From assembly GCA_017591395.1 (NCBI GenBank), contig WEDG01005353.1, positions 18,848 through 82,847 on the forward strand: a stretch of 64,000 nucleotides of DNA. The letters run 5' to 3'. This document shows, piece by piece, positions 47,470-58,905 of the stretch. Position numbers and translations under genes: made by a program. Within the stretch, counting starts at the first letter, position 1. Each line of letters starts with the position of its first letter. Origin of the DNA: Schistocephalus solidus. Its lineage: Eukaryota > Platyhelminthes > Cestoda > Diphyllobothriidea > Diphyllobothriidae. The notes beneath the pieces are model-generated. The model had not been told where the DNA came from. It did no database searches and saw only the letters and a list, made by a program, of their open reading frames with translations.

Positions 47470-49031
47470 ACCTATTAGAGGGAAGAGATTTTCGGGTTCA
47501 TACCGACCACAAACCTCTTACTTACGCCCTCAAGGCCAAACCAGATAGGTACTCGCCCAGATAAGTACGTCACCTTGACTATATCTTTCGGTTTACTGCT
47601 GATATCCGCTATGTCCGAGGCAGTGACAATGTCGTTGCTGATGCATTATCGAGACCGGACATCAACACCTTGTCATCCAAATTCGACCTGGCGAAGCTTG
47701 CCGACCTCAAACTAGAAGACGAGTCCATTGCTAATCTGCGTAAATCTAGTACTCTGCAGCTTCGAGATGCACCACTTCCAGCATCACCAGGTACGATTTT
47801 ATGCGACTGGTCCACAGGCACTCCCTGACCTGTTGTTCCATTATCCTACCGTAAGGTAGTGTTTAACCATTTTCACTCTCTGTCGCACCCTGGCATCCGC
47901 GCCTGTCGCAAACTTATTGCTGCTCGCTTTGTCTAGCCAAAAATGAACTCTGACATCGCCTTTGGACTAGGCAATGTTTCGCGTGCCAGAAAAACAAAGT
48001 GCATTGCCATACCTTCTCCCCTCTAAGCACATTTGCTGTTCCGGACGTTCGATTCCATCACGTTCACTTAGACTTAGTTGGGCCGTTACCACCTTCACGT
48101 GGGTACACACATATTTTCACAGCAGTCGACCGTTTAACACCATGGCCAATTGCAATTCCGATATCGGATACCTCGGCAGAAAATATTGCCATGGTCTTCC
48201 TGCATCACTGGATTGCCAATTTTGGTGTGCCGGTCACCATTACCACTGACCGCGGAAGTCAGTTTCAATCTCGTCTCTTGCGTGAGTTCACTTTAACTTC
48301 TCGGGTGTGCGCACATCACGATAACGGCATATCACACTGCTTCTAACGGCCTCGTGGAACGACTGCATCGTCAACTTAAGACAGCACTGATGTCTCACTC
48401 AGACACAACTGCATGGAGTGACAACTTAACCCTCGTCCTTTTGGGTATTCGATCAGCTGTCAAAGAGGACATTCAATGTACTACGGCAGAAATTGTATAT
48501 GGTACACCTCTGCGCCTTCCCGGCGAATTTGTGCAGCCTCTCACCGTAGACACTAGCTTGTCGAATGCTTTCGTTCAACAATTGAAACAGCGCATGGCTC
48601 AATTGCGTCCATCTCCCACTCGCCTGACATCCAAACGCGTTTTTGTGCAAGACGACCTTAAATCTGCTCCATTCGTCTTCGTCCGGCATGACGCAGTTCG
48701 CAAGCCTCTTTGTTCCCCTTATGATGGCCCATACAAGGTGCTTCAACGGATGGACAAGTATTACGTCATACAGAAGGCTGAAAAGACTGACACAGTCTCC
48801 ATCGACAGACTCAAGCCAGCTTATCTTGAGTGCGTGCCTCCGCCCATTGCTCCATCTAATTACTTCGCACCGTCACCATCCATTCCACCTATGTCAGTCC
48901 CTTCCACTCAACCTTCACACTCGACCACCCCACCCACACGTTTTGCTACTTCTTCTTCACCACAACGCATTTTCTCTCGTTCTGGTAGACGTATCCATTT
49001 TCCTGCCAATCTTAAGGACTTTGTCGTATAA
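47470..49031 (+). pseudogene. pol: Gypsy pol, part 3: RNase H C-terminus and integrase
   Basis: It resumes with LEGRDFRVHTDHKPLTYALK (third RNase H Asp), RGSDNVVADALSRPD, then the integrase. The N-terminal HHCC finger is partly visible (HSLSHPGIRACRKLI; the CxxC half appears only after a frame shift near 47,970). The catalytic triad is recognisable: Asp in HLDLVGPLPPSRGYTH (48,066), Asp in TITTDRGSQFQS (48,240) and Glu in NGLVERLHRQLKTAL (48,355). GPYKVLQRMDKYYVIQ and IDRLKPAYLE mark the C-terminal domain. Defects: a stop near 47,562, a stop near 47,827 and frameshifts near 47,970 and 48,330. The last 225-codon stretch (48,354-49,031) is open and ends shortly before the polypurine tract. A Ser/Pro/Thr-rich tail (residues ~165-215 of that stretch) is usual for CsRn1-like pol ends. 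Confidence 0.9.
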
Positions 49032-49082
49032 TGTTTTTGCTCTTTTTTTTCATCGAGCGTTTTTTTGTACAACAAACGCTCT

Positions 49083-49093
49083 GGTGGGGGAGT
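49083..49093 (+). promoter_or_regulatory. Polypurine tract
   Basis: The G-rich run ggtgggggagt lies two bases before the 3' LTR, the expected site for plus-strand priming. One T interrupts the purines. Confidence 0.7.
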
Positions 49094-49095
49094 TG

Positions 49096-49585
49096 TGTAG
49101 CCATTTGTACAATTTACATCTTTGTATCTTTCTTGTTCACCTGAATCTTTATGATCATTTGTTTTAATGTGCTAAATAAAACACAACAGCCTGCTTCAAC
49201 CGGCATGTTGGACGTCTCCTGTTTTCGCTGCTGCATGTCACCGCTGCTATCTTGATTGTACTGATCTCTCTCAATTACTTGCAGTTAATTGCAATGATTG
49301 ATCTTCATTTCTCGATTGCATTCTACTGATCGCCGTCTCAATTCAACTCCTGACTCTGCTCTTCATCCTTGATGTATAGCTTTCTGGATCTAGCTCAGAG
49401 CTCATTACAATCCTCAACCACACTCGCTATCTAGAAGCTGCGTTTTTCGTGAGTCTGCATTCTAACAGTCCTCTGACATTTTGCCGTCCTTTTGTCGTTT
49501 GTAGCTTAGACACAATTCTCCACTTAGCGTTAATTTATTTTGTACACCTTGGTTCTTAGCAGTTTCAACCCTCGTCTACACTACA
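49096..49585 (+). repeat. 3' LTR of the Gypsy element
   Basis: It is 490 bp, TGTAG...CTACA, co-linear with the 5' LTR with about 15 differences by eye and two compensating single-base indels. It directly follows the polypurine tract. Confidence 0.93.
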
Positions 49586-49735
49586 AATTTAAAGGGGTAC
49601 TGGAAATTGGTGGAAACGTTTAGCTCTTGATTTGTCCCAAAGGTGCTGGGTGAATCCAGTGAAAGAATGCACTGTGCCCATGTAAGATAAATTGTAAAAG
49701 GGAAGTTGGACATCACGATTAGGCTCACGGTTTTA

Positions 49736-52050
49736 GAATTTATCATTTATATTTGGATAGCAATGGCAAGGCACTTTCTAAATAAACATAAGTAACGAAA
49801 TAATGATATCACAATGAGTGCAGATAGAATGGTCAACTACTTTATAATGTAGACAGAACTTGTCCTGCTTGGTCAAAAGTAAGCGATGTTTTGAAATTAA
49901 TAGTGCACGAGAAAGATATGCAGTGAATAAAAACTCCTACCTTAAAAATTAAGGCATATTTCAATAGGCCTTCATTTTAAAATAGAAGGTAGGTGAACAA
50001 AATGATAATAAAATAAGGTGAGGTGGTAGAGTATGGTAAAACTGTAGAAGCATTGCAGAATGAGATAATTAATAAATAAAATAAATAAACTAATTGTATA
50101 TTTAAGGCCCAGCGAGCACTGTCATTACAAATTTAGTATCGCGGTATAAATACATAAAAAGTGGATAACTGCTGCACTATGTGAGCAGCCATATTAACAG
50201 TAGAAATTAATAATAAAATAGGAATATCCGATTAAGAATGATTTGCCAGTTTTCAAATATTTGTCAACAATCTTTCACATATACGGTGAACTAAAATAAA
50301 TCAGGAAAAAAATAATACGGTTAAAACGGAGGTGGAGTTTGGCGAACCGCCAATTAAAAAAAAATTGGAGAAAAAACTGCTTCACTAAAAAATTAATAGC
50401 AAGATGCAATGGGATAGTATTGTGATGTTGCTGAAAACGTATGAGGGTTCGGAACGCTCCTTGTCGTGTGAGCAAAAATATAGCAGTCAGATCTACTTTT
50501 TAACCACCAGTGGATGTGAGAGAGGAGGAACTCATGGTGGACACCAGGGTCGACACGTAGAGGGGCAGTAGAGGTCATGAGATCATCATCGAGATGCGAC
50601 TTGCTGACTGCATATTGCAATTTTAAAAGAGGCGAAACCATCAGAATCCGCCTTGTTACACAACTGAACCTGGAGATAATCGTCGGGGTTGCAAAATTGG
50701 AGGAAAGTATCAAGGTTGTCAAGAGTTAGCGATGGAAAATGCGTCAATGGACTGAAGTCCTCAGCATCTTAGGATCCATAATTAAATTCTGATGATGGTT
50801 AGTATTCGACGAAGCGGTAGAATTTTAGACTATAGACCACGGAATACGTACGTTCAAATGACTTCATCGTTTGGATGAAAATTGATAAAGGAGACATAAT
50901 GGTTCATGGGCGACTCGAGGTAGTGAAAATAGAGTTTCAGGAGGGTCACTTAAATTCCCGATGGTCGCTTTCTCCGAGTCCTGGGGAAACCTTTGGGAAA
51001 ATGATTTGGAAAATGAAAGGTAAATAGAATTAGTTTTAAGATAAATGTGCAGTCTACGCTTGAATGCAGATAGACTTGTTAACGACCTAATTTCAATTGG
51101 CAAGTTATTCCAAAGAAAGATACACCAAGAAGCAAAGACGAGAATGCGTTCACACGTGGAGGATGCAGGGGGAGGTATAATAAATGCAGAATTTCTTGGG
51201 ATATAAGGAAGTCTAACGGGGGTAATGACATAAAGCTTGGGGAAATTTGAGCTATTATTTAGTCGGAAAAGTTGACAAATCCTGCTTCCAGTCTTCGTTA
51301 GCTGGCATCTTATTGAGAAGAAAGTAATTGAAAGCGTCGGAAACAGTAGTTTTTTTGGACATTTGGACATTTTCAATTTTTGAACGGCTAGATTCATTCA
51401 TTAAACCGAAGAAAGGACAGTCAAATTCAAGAATAGGAAGTACAAACATACGATAAAGTAGTAATTAAATTTCTGAATGGTAGAAATTATAAGAAATAAA
51501 GCCGCAAATCTGAACAGCTTTGGCCGTAATTCTATCGGCATGAGGCAAAACATCTAATTTATTGGCCCAAGTCCTTGATGGCGGAACATTCATTCATAGT
51601 GCAACCTTCAAAAATAAGAGGTTGCACTAGCCTTGCAGGCCCAAAACTCATGTAGCGACACTAAGAAGGTGAGAAATCCATTAGCCATGTAGAACTCCAG
51701 GCCGAAAGAGCGTCCAAGTCCGAATGAATTTATTCTAGGTATCGTTCGGTCGTAGATTTAGAGTAGGAATATACGCAGTAGAGGTCATTAGCATAAATAA
51801 AAGATTTAGAATGTTTAAGTACCGATGAAATAACATTCATATACAGTAAGAAGAACAAAGGACCTAATACGGTAACTTGAAGGACACCACTCACAACCTG
51901 GGTAGCACTCGAGTCTGAGGACCCACTTAAATGTTTTGTTTTCGATCAGATAATTATGATATAATAAAGTCAGTAAGGAGACTACGAAATCCAATAGCTC
52001 CTTGTTTAGCTAAAATTCGTATATGGGGCACGTTTTCGAATGCGTTACCA
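49736..52050 (-). mobile_element. LINE A1 second copy, itself interrupted by a LINE A2 3' end
   Basis: The 3' UTR at 49,736-50,068 matches that of the copy at 38,656. It then breaks off and resumes at ~50,730 with the sequence that follows in the first copy (around 'gcgtcaatgaacttaagtcc'). Coding remains on the minus strand include a C-terminal block (51,397-50,864: WNNLPIEIRSLTSLSAFKRRL; upstream LRLYRMF-type MFVLPILEFDCPFFGL at 51,449) and traces of the RT palm up to ~52,050, including a remnant of the GVLQGT region. It is inactive, with multiple stops. Confidence 0.75.
50069..50729 (-). mobile_element. LINE A2 3'-end fragment inserted in LINE A1
   Basis: It starts with an AAATAA-rich tail (ataaataaaataaataaac) and the conserved 3'-end block beginning 'ttgtatatttaaggcccag', also found at 52,546, 59,513 and (inverted) 57,470. 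It continues through a shared block 'aacgtatgagggttcggaacgctcc' to ~50,729, where the interrupted A1 sequence resumes. Confidence 0.72.
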
Positions 52051-52527
52051 AGATCAATGTTGATAAGGTCCGTTTTTGCCTCGGTTTACACTAGAGAACG
52101 GGAACTTCAGCTTGACCACGTCAACAGTGCTGTTAAATTGGCAAGTTATTTCAAAGAAGGCTTTACCTTGAAGCAAAGAAAAGAGAGTTATAATTAGTGA
52201 TGAATGTCTTAGATTATCAGGAAGACTAACGGGAGAAATTACAGAAAGCATGGGGAGGTTTGAGCTATTATTTAGTCGAAAAAGGAGACAAAAGCCTGCT
52301 TCCAGTCTCCTGAACCAAAGAAATTTTAGCTTCGTCAGCTGGCAAGTCTGAGCAGATTTGGCCCTTATTCTATCGGCATGATGCGAAATGTTTTAAAAAA
52401 ACTAGGAAAAAAACCGCTTCTCTAACAAATTAAAAGCTAGAGTTGGTAGGATTGGAACGATGCAATGGGATAAGATTGTGATGTTACTGACAACGTATGA
52501 GGGTTCAGAACGCTCCCTAACGGGTGA
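52051..52527 (-). mobile_element. Mosaic of LINE A1 and A2 pieces
   Basis: 52,130-52,390 repeats the A1 C-terminal region (ggcaagttatttcaaagaag, then 'aggaagactaacggg'). 52,395-52,527 repeats the A2 3' UTR ('aacgtatgagggttcagaacgctcc'). The pieces are joined out of their normal order, suggesting internal deletions or rearrangement. Confidence 0.6.
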
Positions 52528-52749
52528 GATATAATAAATAATTAATTAATTAATTTTATATTTAAGGCCCAGATGGCTCTATCATTACAAACTTAGTATC
52601 GTGGTATAAATGTATACAAGTTTGATAATTGCTGAACTATGTAAGCAGCCATATGAACAGCAAAAATCGGAGGAAAGTATCAAGGTTGTCAAGAGTTGGC
52701 GATGCTTGTTAAAAAGGAGGGGACTAAAAATTCAATACGAAGCTTGACT

Positions 52750-55450
52750 GCAGAGGATGACAGAAAAATTTTTAGAAAAAATAAATAAATTATCAAGGGA
52801 ACTGCCTCAAATACCAGGAGGACCCTTTTCAAAATCCAAAAGTTGCGAGTTTGGGAAGGAAACAGACAATAAGGACTTCATATCTTTCGAAGTTGATTGT
52901 TTGCGTTATTTGGTTTTAAAAAAAGCTAATGTAGACGACAACCTAATTTCCAGTCGAAGCATATTCCAGATGAAAGCATATTTGGAGGCAAAAACTGAGA
53001 ACGGTAATTTTGTGGAGCTAAGGGATGGTGAAATGATCGTGGAAGAATTACGAGTGGCATTAGGTCAAGCTACCGGAGTGAGAGCGTTAATTCGTGGGAG
53101 ATTTGGGCTAGAGTTAACACGAAACAGGAAGCAGGAACCGGCTTCGAGTCTTCTAATGCAAAGAAATTTATTGTTCGTTAACTTACATCTGTACGTATAA
53201 GAGAAACTGGATCAAGCACGATAAAATAGTTTTTGAGTAAAAACCCTCTGAACTTTTTTCAATCTTACTGCGGTCAGAGGCGTTCATCAGCCCGAAGAGT
53301 GGACAGCCGTATTCTAGGGTAGGAAGAACAAACATACGGTACAGGTTTAACTTTATTTCCGGAAGGAAGACATTGTGTGATATAAAACAACATATCTGTG
53401 CAGCCTTTGCATAAATTCGATCTGCATGAGGTGATAATGCTTGCTTATTCGTGTAACTTAGGCCTAAGTCTCTTATAGCTGATCGATTGAAAAGTGTACT
53501 TATTGAAATATTAGGGGTTCAGGAAGCTTGGCGGGGCCAAAACACATTAAACTACTCTTGGATGGAGAAATTTCCATCTGCCAATTAGAGCTCCAACTTG
53601 AGAGCATGAGTAGATTAGTGTTGATTTTATCAATGCAACTATTGGCAGTGTCTTTAGAAAATGAATAAATGCACTTAAGATCGTCTGCGTAAACGAGATT
53701 TTCTGAATTTGAGTTTTGATGAAAATTAAGTTTATGGACAGAATGAAGAGAACGGAACGTAGAACAGTGCCTTGAAAAACGCCACTCGTGATCGGCTGAG
53801 GCTTCAAAAAGCTATAACCTACTAAGACGTTCTGGCTGCGGTAAGACAAGTAGGAAGTAATAAAGTCAAGGAGAGGAGGCCAGATGCCACGGCTTCCAGC
53901 TTCACCAGAAGACGTCTGCGCGGTACCTTGTCAAAGATTTTGCTCAGGTCAAAGTAGATCACAACCACTGACTGATGCTCACTACGAAGGGAAGTGACGA
54001 GGTTACGAAAAACTAAGTGACACCATTCGCATGATCTTCCAGGTAGAAAACCATATTGCAAGTCGCTTAAGAGCCGGGATTTAGTGAACGCCTCGATAAT
54101 TATTTACGCCCGAACGAGATCACGACTTGAGGACAGGAAGAATAATAGATGTCTTCCATGTGTCATGAAATAATCCATTTAAAAGATAAACTTAGAATAT
54201 ATGGCTAAGCTATTGGGAAAGCTCGGCACTCTCTTAATAACTGAGTTTGGAATATCATCAGTCCCCGAAGAGTGCGAGTATTATAGACGAATAATTTGCT
54301 TGCTAATTAGTTCTAAGGAGAAATCAATATTGCTGATAACATTGAATGAGGATGCCTAAAACGTCAAAACCGCTTCAGATTCCATCGTAAGATTATTTGA
54401 AAAGAACGCACTAAACTATTCTGCCTTGTCAGAGTCTTCGTGAACGAAGTTCTTAGCTTCATTTTGTGATCGATGAATTTCATAACCTCGTTTAGAGGAG
54501 GATCGACGGCCAAACAGTTGAGCAACAGATTTTGCAGACTTTGGCTCACTGAGTGCACAAGATTCTCTATGTCTGTCACGTGCAAGACGAATATAAGATT
54601 CTAAGTCAAAAATCTCTGCGATCCTTAGAAGTACAGATAACGAACTAGTATATTGAGCTTTTAAATGCTTCCTCAATTTCTTTAATATTGGCAAAATAAA
54701 GTGAGGAACGGTGGATTCCGAAGCGTAGGGCTTGACAATTTTGGTTGGCAAAAATTCCAGGATGTCATTTGAAACGACTGGCATGAAGACACAAAGACTT
54801 GCTGCATCGTTCGTGGAGGAGAGATGCTGCCAATTCAAAGAGTCCAAAAATTTACTAATTAAGCTCATATCTGCGAGGTCAAAAGCATGATAGGTACGAA
54901 CAGCGCACGTTTTTGTCGATGAGACAATCGGAATGCAACAGTGAATTTATGTATGGTCACTTCGGAAGAGGCTCTGCTTAAAATCAACGAAGTGGGGAGC
55001 AATGTCGTTTGTGAAAATCAAGTCTAAAATATGCTTGTCTCTCGTTGAAGAAGGAACAAGCTGTGCCCAATTATAAAAATTTATGGTTTCGAGAAAAGGC
55101 TGAAATCTGGGTGGACAAAAATGTAAAATACAGTCAATTTCAGGAAAATTAAAATCTCCAGCGATTATTTTAATTTTAAAATTTGACTCCAAAACCAATT
55201 TAAAAATTTCATAAAGTTTTGCATCATCATCGGATAATGAATTAGGCGGGTTGTAAATACATCCTAGAATCACCTTTTGCCGGTGCGGCACGATGATGGA
55301 TGCGAAACCGTAATTAGCAGAAAATGGCGTAACATCTAGATCTAACGGAAAGTGCTTAAATGAAGCTTTAATATAGAGAATACAACCACCACGCTTGCTA
55401 ACACTGTCTTGATGGTAGAGATCATACTGGTCTATGACAAGCAAAGAGTC
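52750..55450 (-). pseudogene. LINE A2 ORF2: endonuclease and reverse transcriptase
   Basis: Endonuclease frame 55,444-54,947: SKRGGCILYIKASF, VILGCIYNPPNSLSDDD, KIKIIAGDFNFPEIDCILH (catalytic GDFN block), HILDLIFTNDIAP and FRSDHT. Linker 54,868-54,364: YIRLARDRHRESCALSEPKSAKS. RT: LPGRSCEWCHLVFRNL and VVVIYFDLSKIFDKVPRRRLL (motif A) at 54,061-53,822; ITSGVFQGTVLRSVLFIL (motif B) at 53,849-53,547. The YADD motif is not readable (FTQTILSAFIHF stands in its place), so it is inactive. The C-terminal part lies under 53,200-52,750, where a 147-codon plus-strand frame is merely antisense to it. Confidence 0.83.
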
Positions 55451-56183
55451 GGAAATTAAGGGATGGGTCCAAGATTAAGTTACACTTAAAACATCGGGCA
55501 TTAACTCGAAAGCGATGGCTCTCAATTGGGTTAACTTATTTATACCAGATCTAGCATTAAGTAATATGACATCCAGCGAAGTTCGAGTATTCAAACTAGG
55601 GTTATCGTTTTTTATAAAAAGAAAGACTTGGTGGTGGGGAAGTAAACTGTAGAGAGGAAGGGGCAGGTGGAAAGTAAAATTGCTGCTGTCTACAAGTAGC
55701 TAATCTGTTACTTCTAAATGAATTCGGATTATTGTATAGAAACATATTTGGCTGGTATCCATTGGGAGGAAGGCTATTTTGGCGTTAGCTTCAATAGGAG
55801 AAGGTCTTTAAATAGGATTTTGAGGAATATTGGAATAATATGGGAGGAGAATGAGATTTTAAAATGGAACAAATTGTTTTGGAAAACTTTTACCATAAGA
55901 GGTATGATAAAAAAATTTGGGAGCCTGAGAAGTTGCTTGGTTGGGATCGTTGCGAAGGAAATTTTGGGTACGTATAGAAGATGCTAGAGGGTTAGGAGGT
56001 TTCCCAACTGTAATGACGTTTTTCTATTTGGACCTTAAGTTAGGAGCATACTTAGACTTGCCCAGGTTATTGATAAGTTTAGTAGATTGAACAGCTGAGA
56101 CCGGAGTGGATAGCGTGGTATGGGAAGGAGGCGGAATAAACTTAGTTTTTTAATCTAAGTCAAAAGTAGGAATACAAGGAAAA
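55451..56183. other. LINE A2 inter-ORF region without a clear frame
   Basis: It lies between the endonuclease and ORF1 of LINE A2 on the minus strand. A plus-strand frame at 55,718-55,987 is antisense to the element and shows no domain. It probably holds the ORF1 C-terminus and ORF2 N-terminus in decayed form. Confidence 0.4.
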
Positions 56184-56866
56184 CTACTTCAAAACGGAGA
56201 AGCAGTCGGTCTTGGCGGTGTCACTGACATCAAAAGCGGGCTTATGACATTGATGATAGCTACTGCGTTGGAAATTCCTATTCGTGAGGAAAAAAATGTT
56301 AATGGATTCGTTGTTAGAAAAGTAGGAGGTGAAGTTAAGGGAATTTTTGAACCGAGCACCAGAGGAGATGCTGTACCGTCTCTTTATGGTTTGCATAGTT
56401 ATGAACAGACTTATGAATAATAGATTTAGAGGCCGAAGACCTATGCGAGAGGGGGGACACATTTCTTCTCTACATACGTGTAAGATCCCGACAAAGGAAA
56501 CATTTTGCACATTCTTGATAACGAGTAATGTGGCCTCATTGTGTAAAGATGGAGTCCACCTCGATTGGTGAAAAACGGTGACTAATATAGGTGGATTTTT
56601 GCTATGTGAGGAGAGGCGTTTGGCTTCCGCTATTTTATAGTTGAAGCCGCACGAGTACAGGAAGTCTAGGCAACGCCAAAAGGTTGTCTGTCCCGGGAAA
56701 CATTTTTTAAAAGAAAATTACAATTTCTATTCTGTCGGCCTAATGTTTCACTCGCAACCAAATGGACGAGAGAGTCCAGACGCTGACATTCCTGAGAGGG
56801 AAGAGCAGAGATGTCACCGTCGAATAAGTTCCCCAGTATAGAAAGAAAGGATCCAAACTTTAACAT
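56184..56866 (-). pseudogene. LINE A2 ORF1 (RRM-like accessory protein)
   Basis: The frame 56,866-56,666 (MLKFGSFLSILGNLFDGD...SETLGRQNRNCNFLLKNVSRD) continues after one frame change near 56,670 with FLYSCGFNYKIAEAKRLSS and NPPILVTVF, then QNVSFVGILHVCREEMCPPS and onward to a stop at 56,184. The order 'NxLLKNV', a helix, 'AKRL', 'PPILVTVF' resembles the RRM-like core of many LINE ORF1 proteins, which bind element RNA. An out-of-frame ECAKCFLCRDL string suggests a CxxC knuckle was present. About 225 residues; one or two frameshifts. Confidence 0.55.
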
Positions 56867-56884
56867 AAAATCCTCCGATAATGC

Positions 56885-57520
56885 AGCCCCGACGATGGTC
56901 TTCAGGTTCAGTTGATGATCAAGGTGGGTTCTGATGTTTTTGCTTCTTTGATTGGTGGATTATGCAGTCAGCAAGGTCGCATCTCGATGATGATCTCATG
57001 ACCTCTACTGTCCCCTCTTCGTTTTGACCCTGGTGTCCACGATGAGTTCCTCCTCTCTCATCTCCACGGGTAGTTATTAAAAGTAGCTCTAACTGCTATA
57101 TTATCTCTCACCGGACAATGAGCGTTCAGAACCCTCATACGTTGTCAGCAACATCACAATACTATCCGCTTGCATTAAGCTATTATTTTTTTGTGAAGCA
57201 GTTTGTTTTTCTTAGTTTTTTTAAACTGGCAGGTCGCCGAACTCCGCCTCCGATTTAACCGTAGGAGTTATTTAACTGCTTCTTTTCTAGTTCACCGTAG
57301 ATTTCAAAGATTGTTGACTATGGTTTTAAAAATGGCAAATCGTTCTGAATCGGATATGCCCACCATATTGTTCATTTCTGCTGTTAATATGGCTGCTAAT
57401 ATATTGCAGCAATTATCCAATTTGTATTTATTTATACCGCGATACTAAGTTTGAAATGACGGGGCTCTCTGTGCCTTAAATATACAATTTATTTATTTAT
57501 TTATTTATATCAATTTTGTA
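56885..57520 (+). mobile_element. LINE A2 3'-end fragment, plus strand
   Basis: This is the reverse complement of the 50,069-50,600 fragment: it contains the complement of the 'aacgtatgagggttc' block (57,125-57,145) and of 'ttaaggcccag'-type 3' sequence (57,473), and ends in an (ATTT)n tail at ~57,490-57,510. It joins the 5' side of the minus-strand A2 copy, so two copies of one family lie in opposite orientation. Confidence 0.75.
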
Positions 57521-57999
57521 AAGCAGAGAGATCAAGCTGCTTAACTTCAACAACTGTAAGCATATGCACAGCACTGCTGCGACTAATAGACGCAACCAAG
57601 CAACACTTCGGTTCAATGGCTGAGCGCTTGTGACGAGCTCAGATTTTAGTTCTCAAGTTTGCTAGGAGGAGGCTTTAATTTGGTCAAACTTAGGAAAAAT
57701 CAGGCAAATGATATTCTGCGAAAAATTTTTTTCTACATTTTTAAGTACAGACCTTTATACGTGCTTCAGAAAACGTCTTAGAATAACAGATCCACCTGAC
57801 GAATAACGAGGCTATATCGGGCGAAAACGTTGACTCTGAAGGTTCACGCCTGTAGGAAAGGACGAGCACCACAGGTAAAAGCAGTTGATAGAGTGTTTAA
57901 AATGCAGTTTTATCCAAACATAAGGTATAAATTTAAGCTTTTGATGAGGAAATCCTGAAAAAATTAGAACTTTCACTAAGCTTTCATAAACGAGTTTTG
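57521..57999. other. No recognisable feature
   Basis: This is a short unassigned stretch between LINE fragments. No ORF, repeat or tRNA-like box pair could be supported. Confidence 0.4.
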
Positions 58000-58905
58000 C
58001 ACCTTGACCTTGACCTTCAATGTCTAGCAGACAGAGCTATTGTGTTTAACAATCAGGGAGGTGAGAGACGAGGAACTCATCCTCGATGAATCCATTTGAA
58101 CGAGCGCCTTGTTTTCATGATTTTGTTGTTTACTATTTTCGAATTCAGTTTTTGCTTGCTCTGGTGACTCATTAATTCTGATATCAGAGTCCTCCTTTTC
58201 GTCCGATCGGTCGGCTGAAAAAAACACTCCAGAACGGTTGTTTTCTAGCTGGGACATTCAAGACAGTATACGATCTACCTGATGTTTGCTCCCGAGGATA
58301 ACGTTTATGATCTTGGTTGCACCAGCTGTTTTTCATTTCTAACAAGAGGCCCCAGTCGGAAAATCTTTGGGATTTTGACCACCACACGGGTCTTTTGAGT
58401 ATACTTCAGTAAATTTCGGAATGTTAAATAACCTGCTCAACCCTATCTTTTGTAGTTTCACTAGTAGCTTCAGGTACTCCCTGAACTTCCAATCAAGGTG
58501 ATATGTAATGTATAATGCCTGTGTCTGCATCCTGCCTTTTGTTATCAATGGAAGGTTGACTCGTAGTCATTTTTATGCCTTTATTTATGTACCCAACTTG
58601 CTCTCCAACAGTGAGCCCGGTAGTTGATATTCAAATATCTCTTCGAGCCCTCAAACAGTGCGAATAATTCTGACACGCCGGTTGCCCGAATAGCGTCCAC
58701 AGGGCCTGAATTTGGGCTTGTGTCATCCCGGTCTGTTGATAAATTGTGCGCGTCCGTGGTGAACGCCTTAATGCCTTTACTTCACTTGTTCCCATCAACC
58801 GCTCTATAGTGTCCTGATGGACACTTATAGGGCATGCCGCTAGCACCCTTTCGTGGTGTTGGTGACACCTTAGGATTACCGTTTGATGACATAAAACTAA
58901 CACCT
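58000..58905 (-). pseudogene. LINE B ORF1, second copy
   Basis: Minus-strand frames 58,903-58,631 (CHQTVILRCHQHHERVLAAC; MTQAQIQALWTLFGQPAC) and 58,257-58,024 (SQLENNRSGVFFSADRSD, then NSKQQNHENKALVQMDSS) parallel the LINE B region 46,080-45,240, where NSRQQNSQNGALVFMGTS occurs. A C-x2..-H-rich N-terminal segment is better preserved here than in the first copy. The ORF2 part is missing, so this is a fragment. Several frame changes. Confidence 0.6.

Larger units (their letters stand above)
36149..49585 (+). mobile_element. Ty3/Gypsy LTR retrotransposon (CsRn1-like), split by two LINE insertions
   Basis: Two 490-bp LTRs bound gag and pol in the order protease, reverse transcriptase, RNase H, integrase, the Ty3/Gypsy order. 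The Gag finger is CHCC (Cys-x2-His-x9-Cys-x3-Cys) rather than CCHC, and the primer site matches a tRNA-Trp 3' end; both are features I associate with the CsRn1 lineage from Clonorchis and other flatworms. Subtracting insertions at 38,656-41,528 and 42,107-47,469 leaves ~5.2 kb, a normal CsRn1 size. The LTRs differ at about 15 positions by eye (roughly 3%), so the insertion is not new. No env-like gene lies between pol and the 3' LTR. No convincing target-site duplication is visible at the outer ends. Confidence 0.92.
52528..56880 (-). mobile_element. LINE A2, near full length (~4.3 kb)
   Basis: The 3' end is at ~52,528 with an (AATT)n-like tail and the 'tatatttaaggcccag' block. ORF2 runs from ~55,450 down to ~52,750 and ORF1 lies at 56,866-56,184. 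The 3' UTR has an internal deletion relative to the fragment at 50,069. The 5' edge near 56,880 abuts a plus-strand 3' fragment of the same family. It is related to A1 (same endonuclease and RT blocks) but clearly diverged. Confidence 0.75.

Noticed and set aside
52757..53200. 147-codon plus-strand ORF starting with ATG
   Set aside because: It lies antisense over the C-terminal region of LINE A2; its DNA matches the corresponding part of LINE A1 at 50,990-51,170 and 39,300-39,480.
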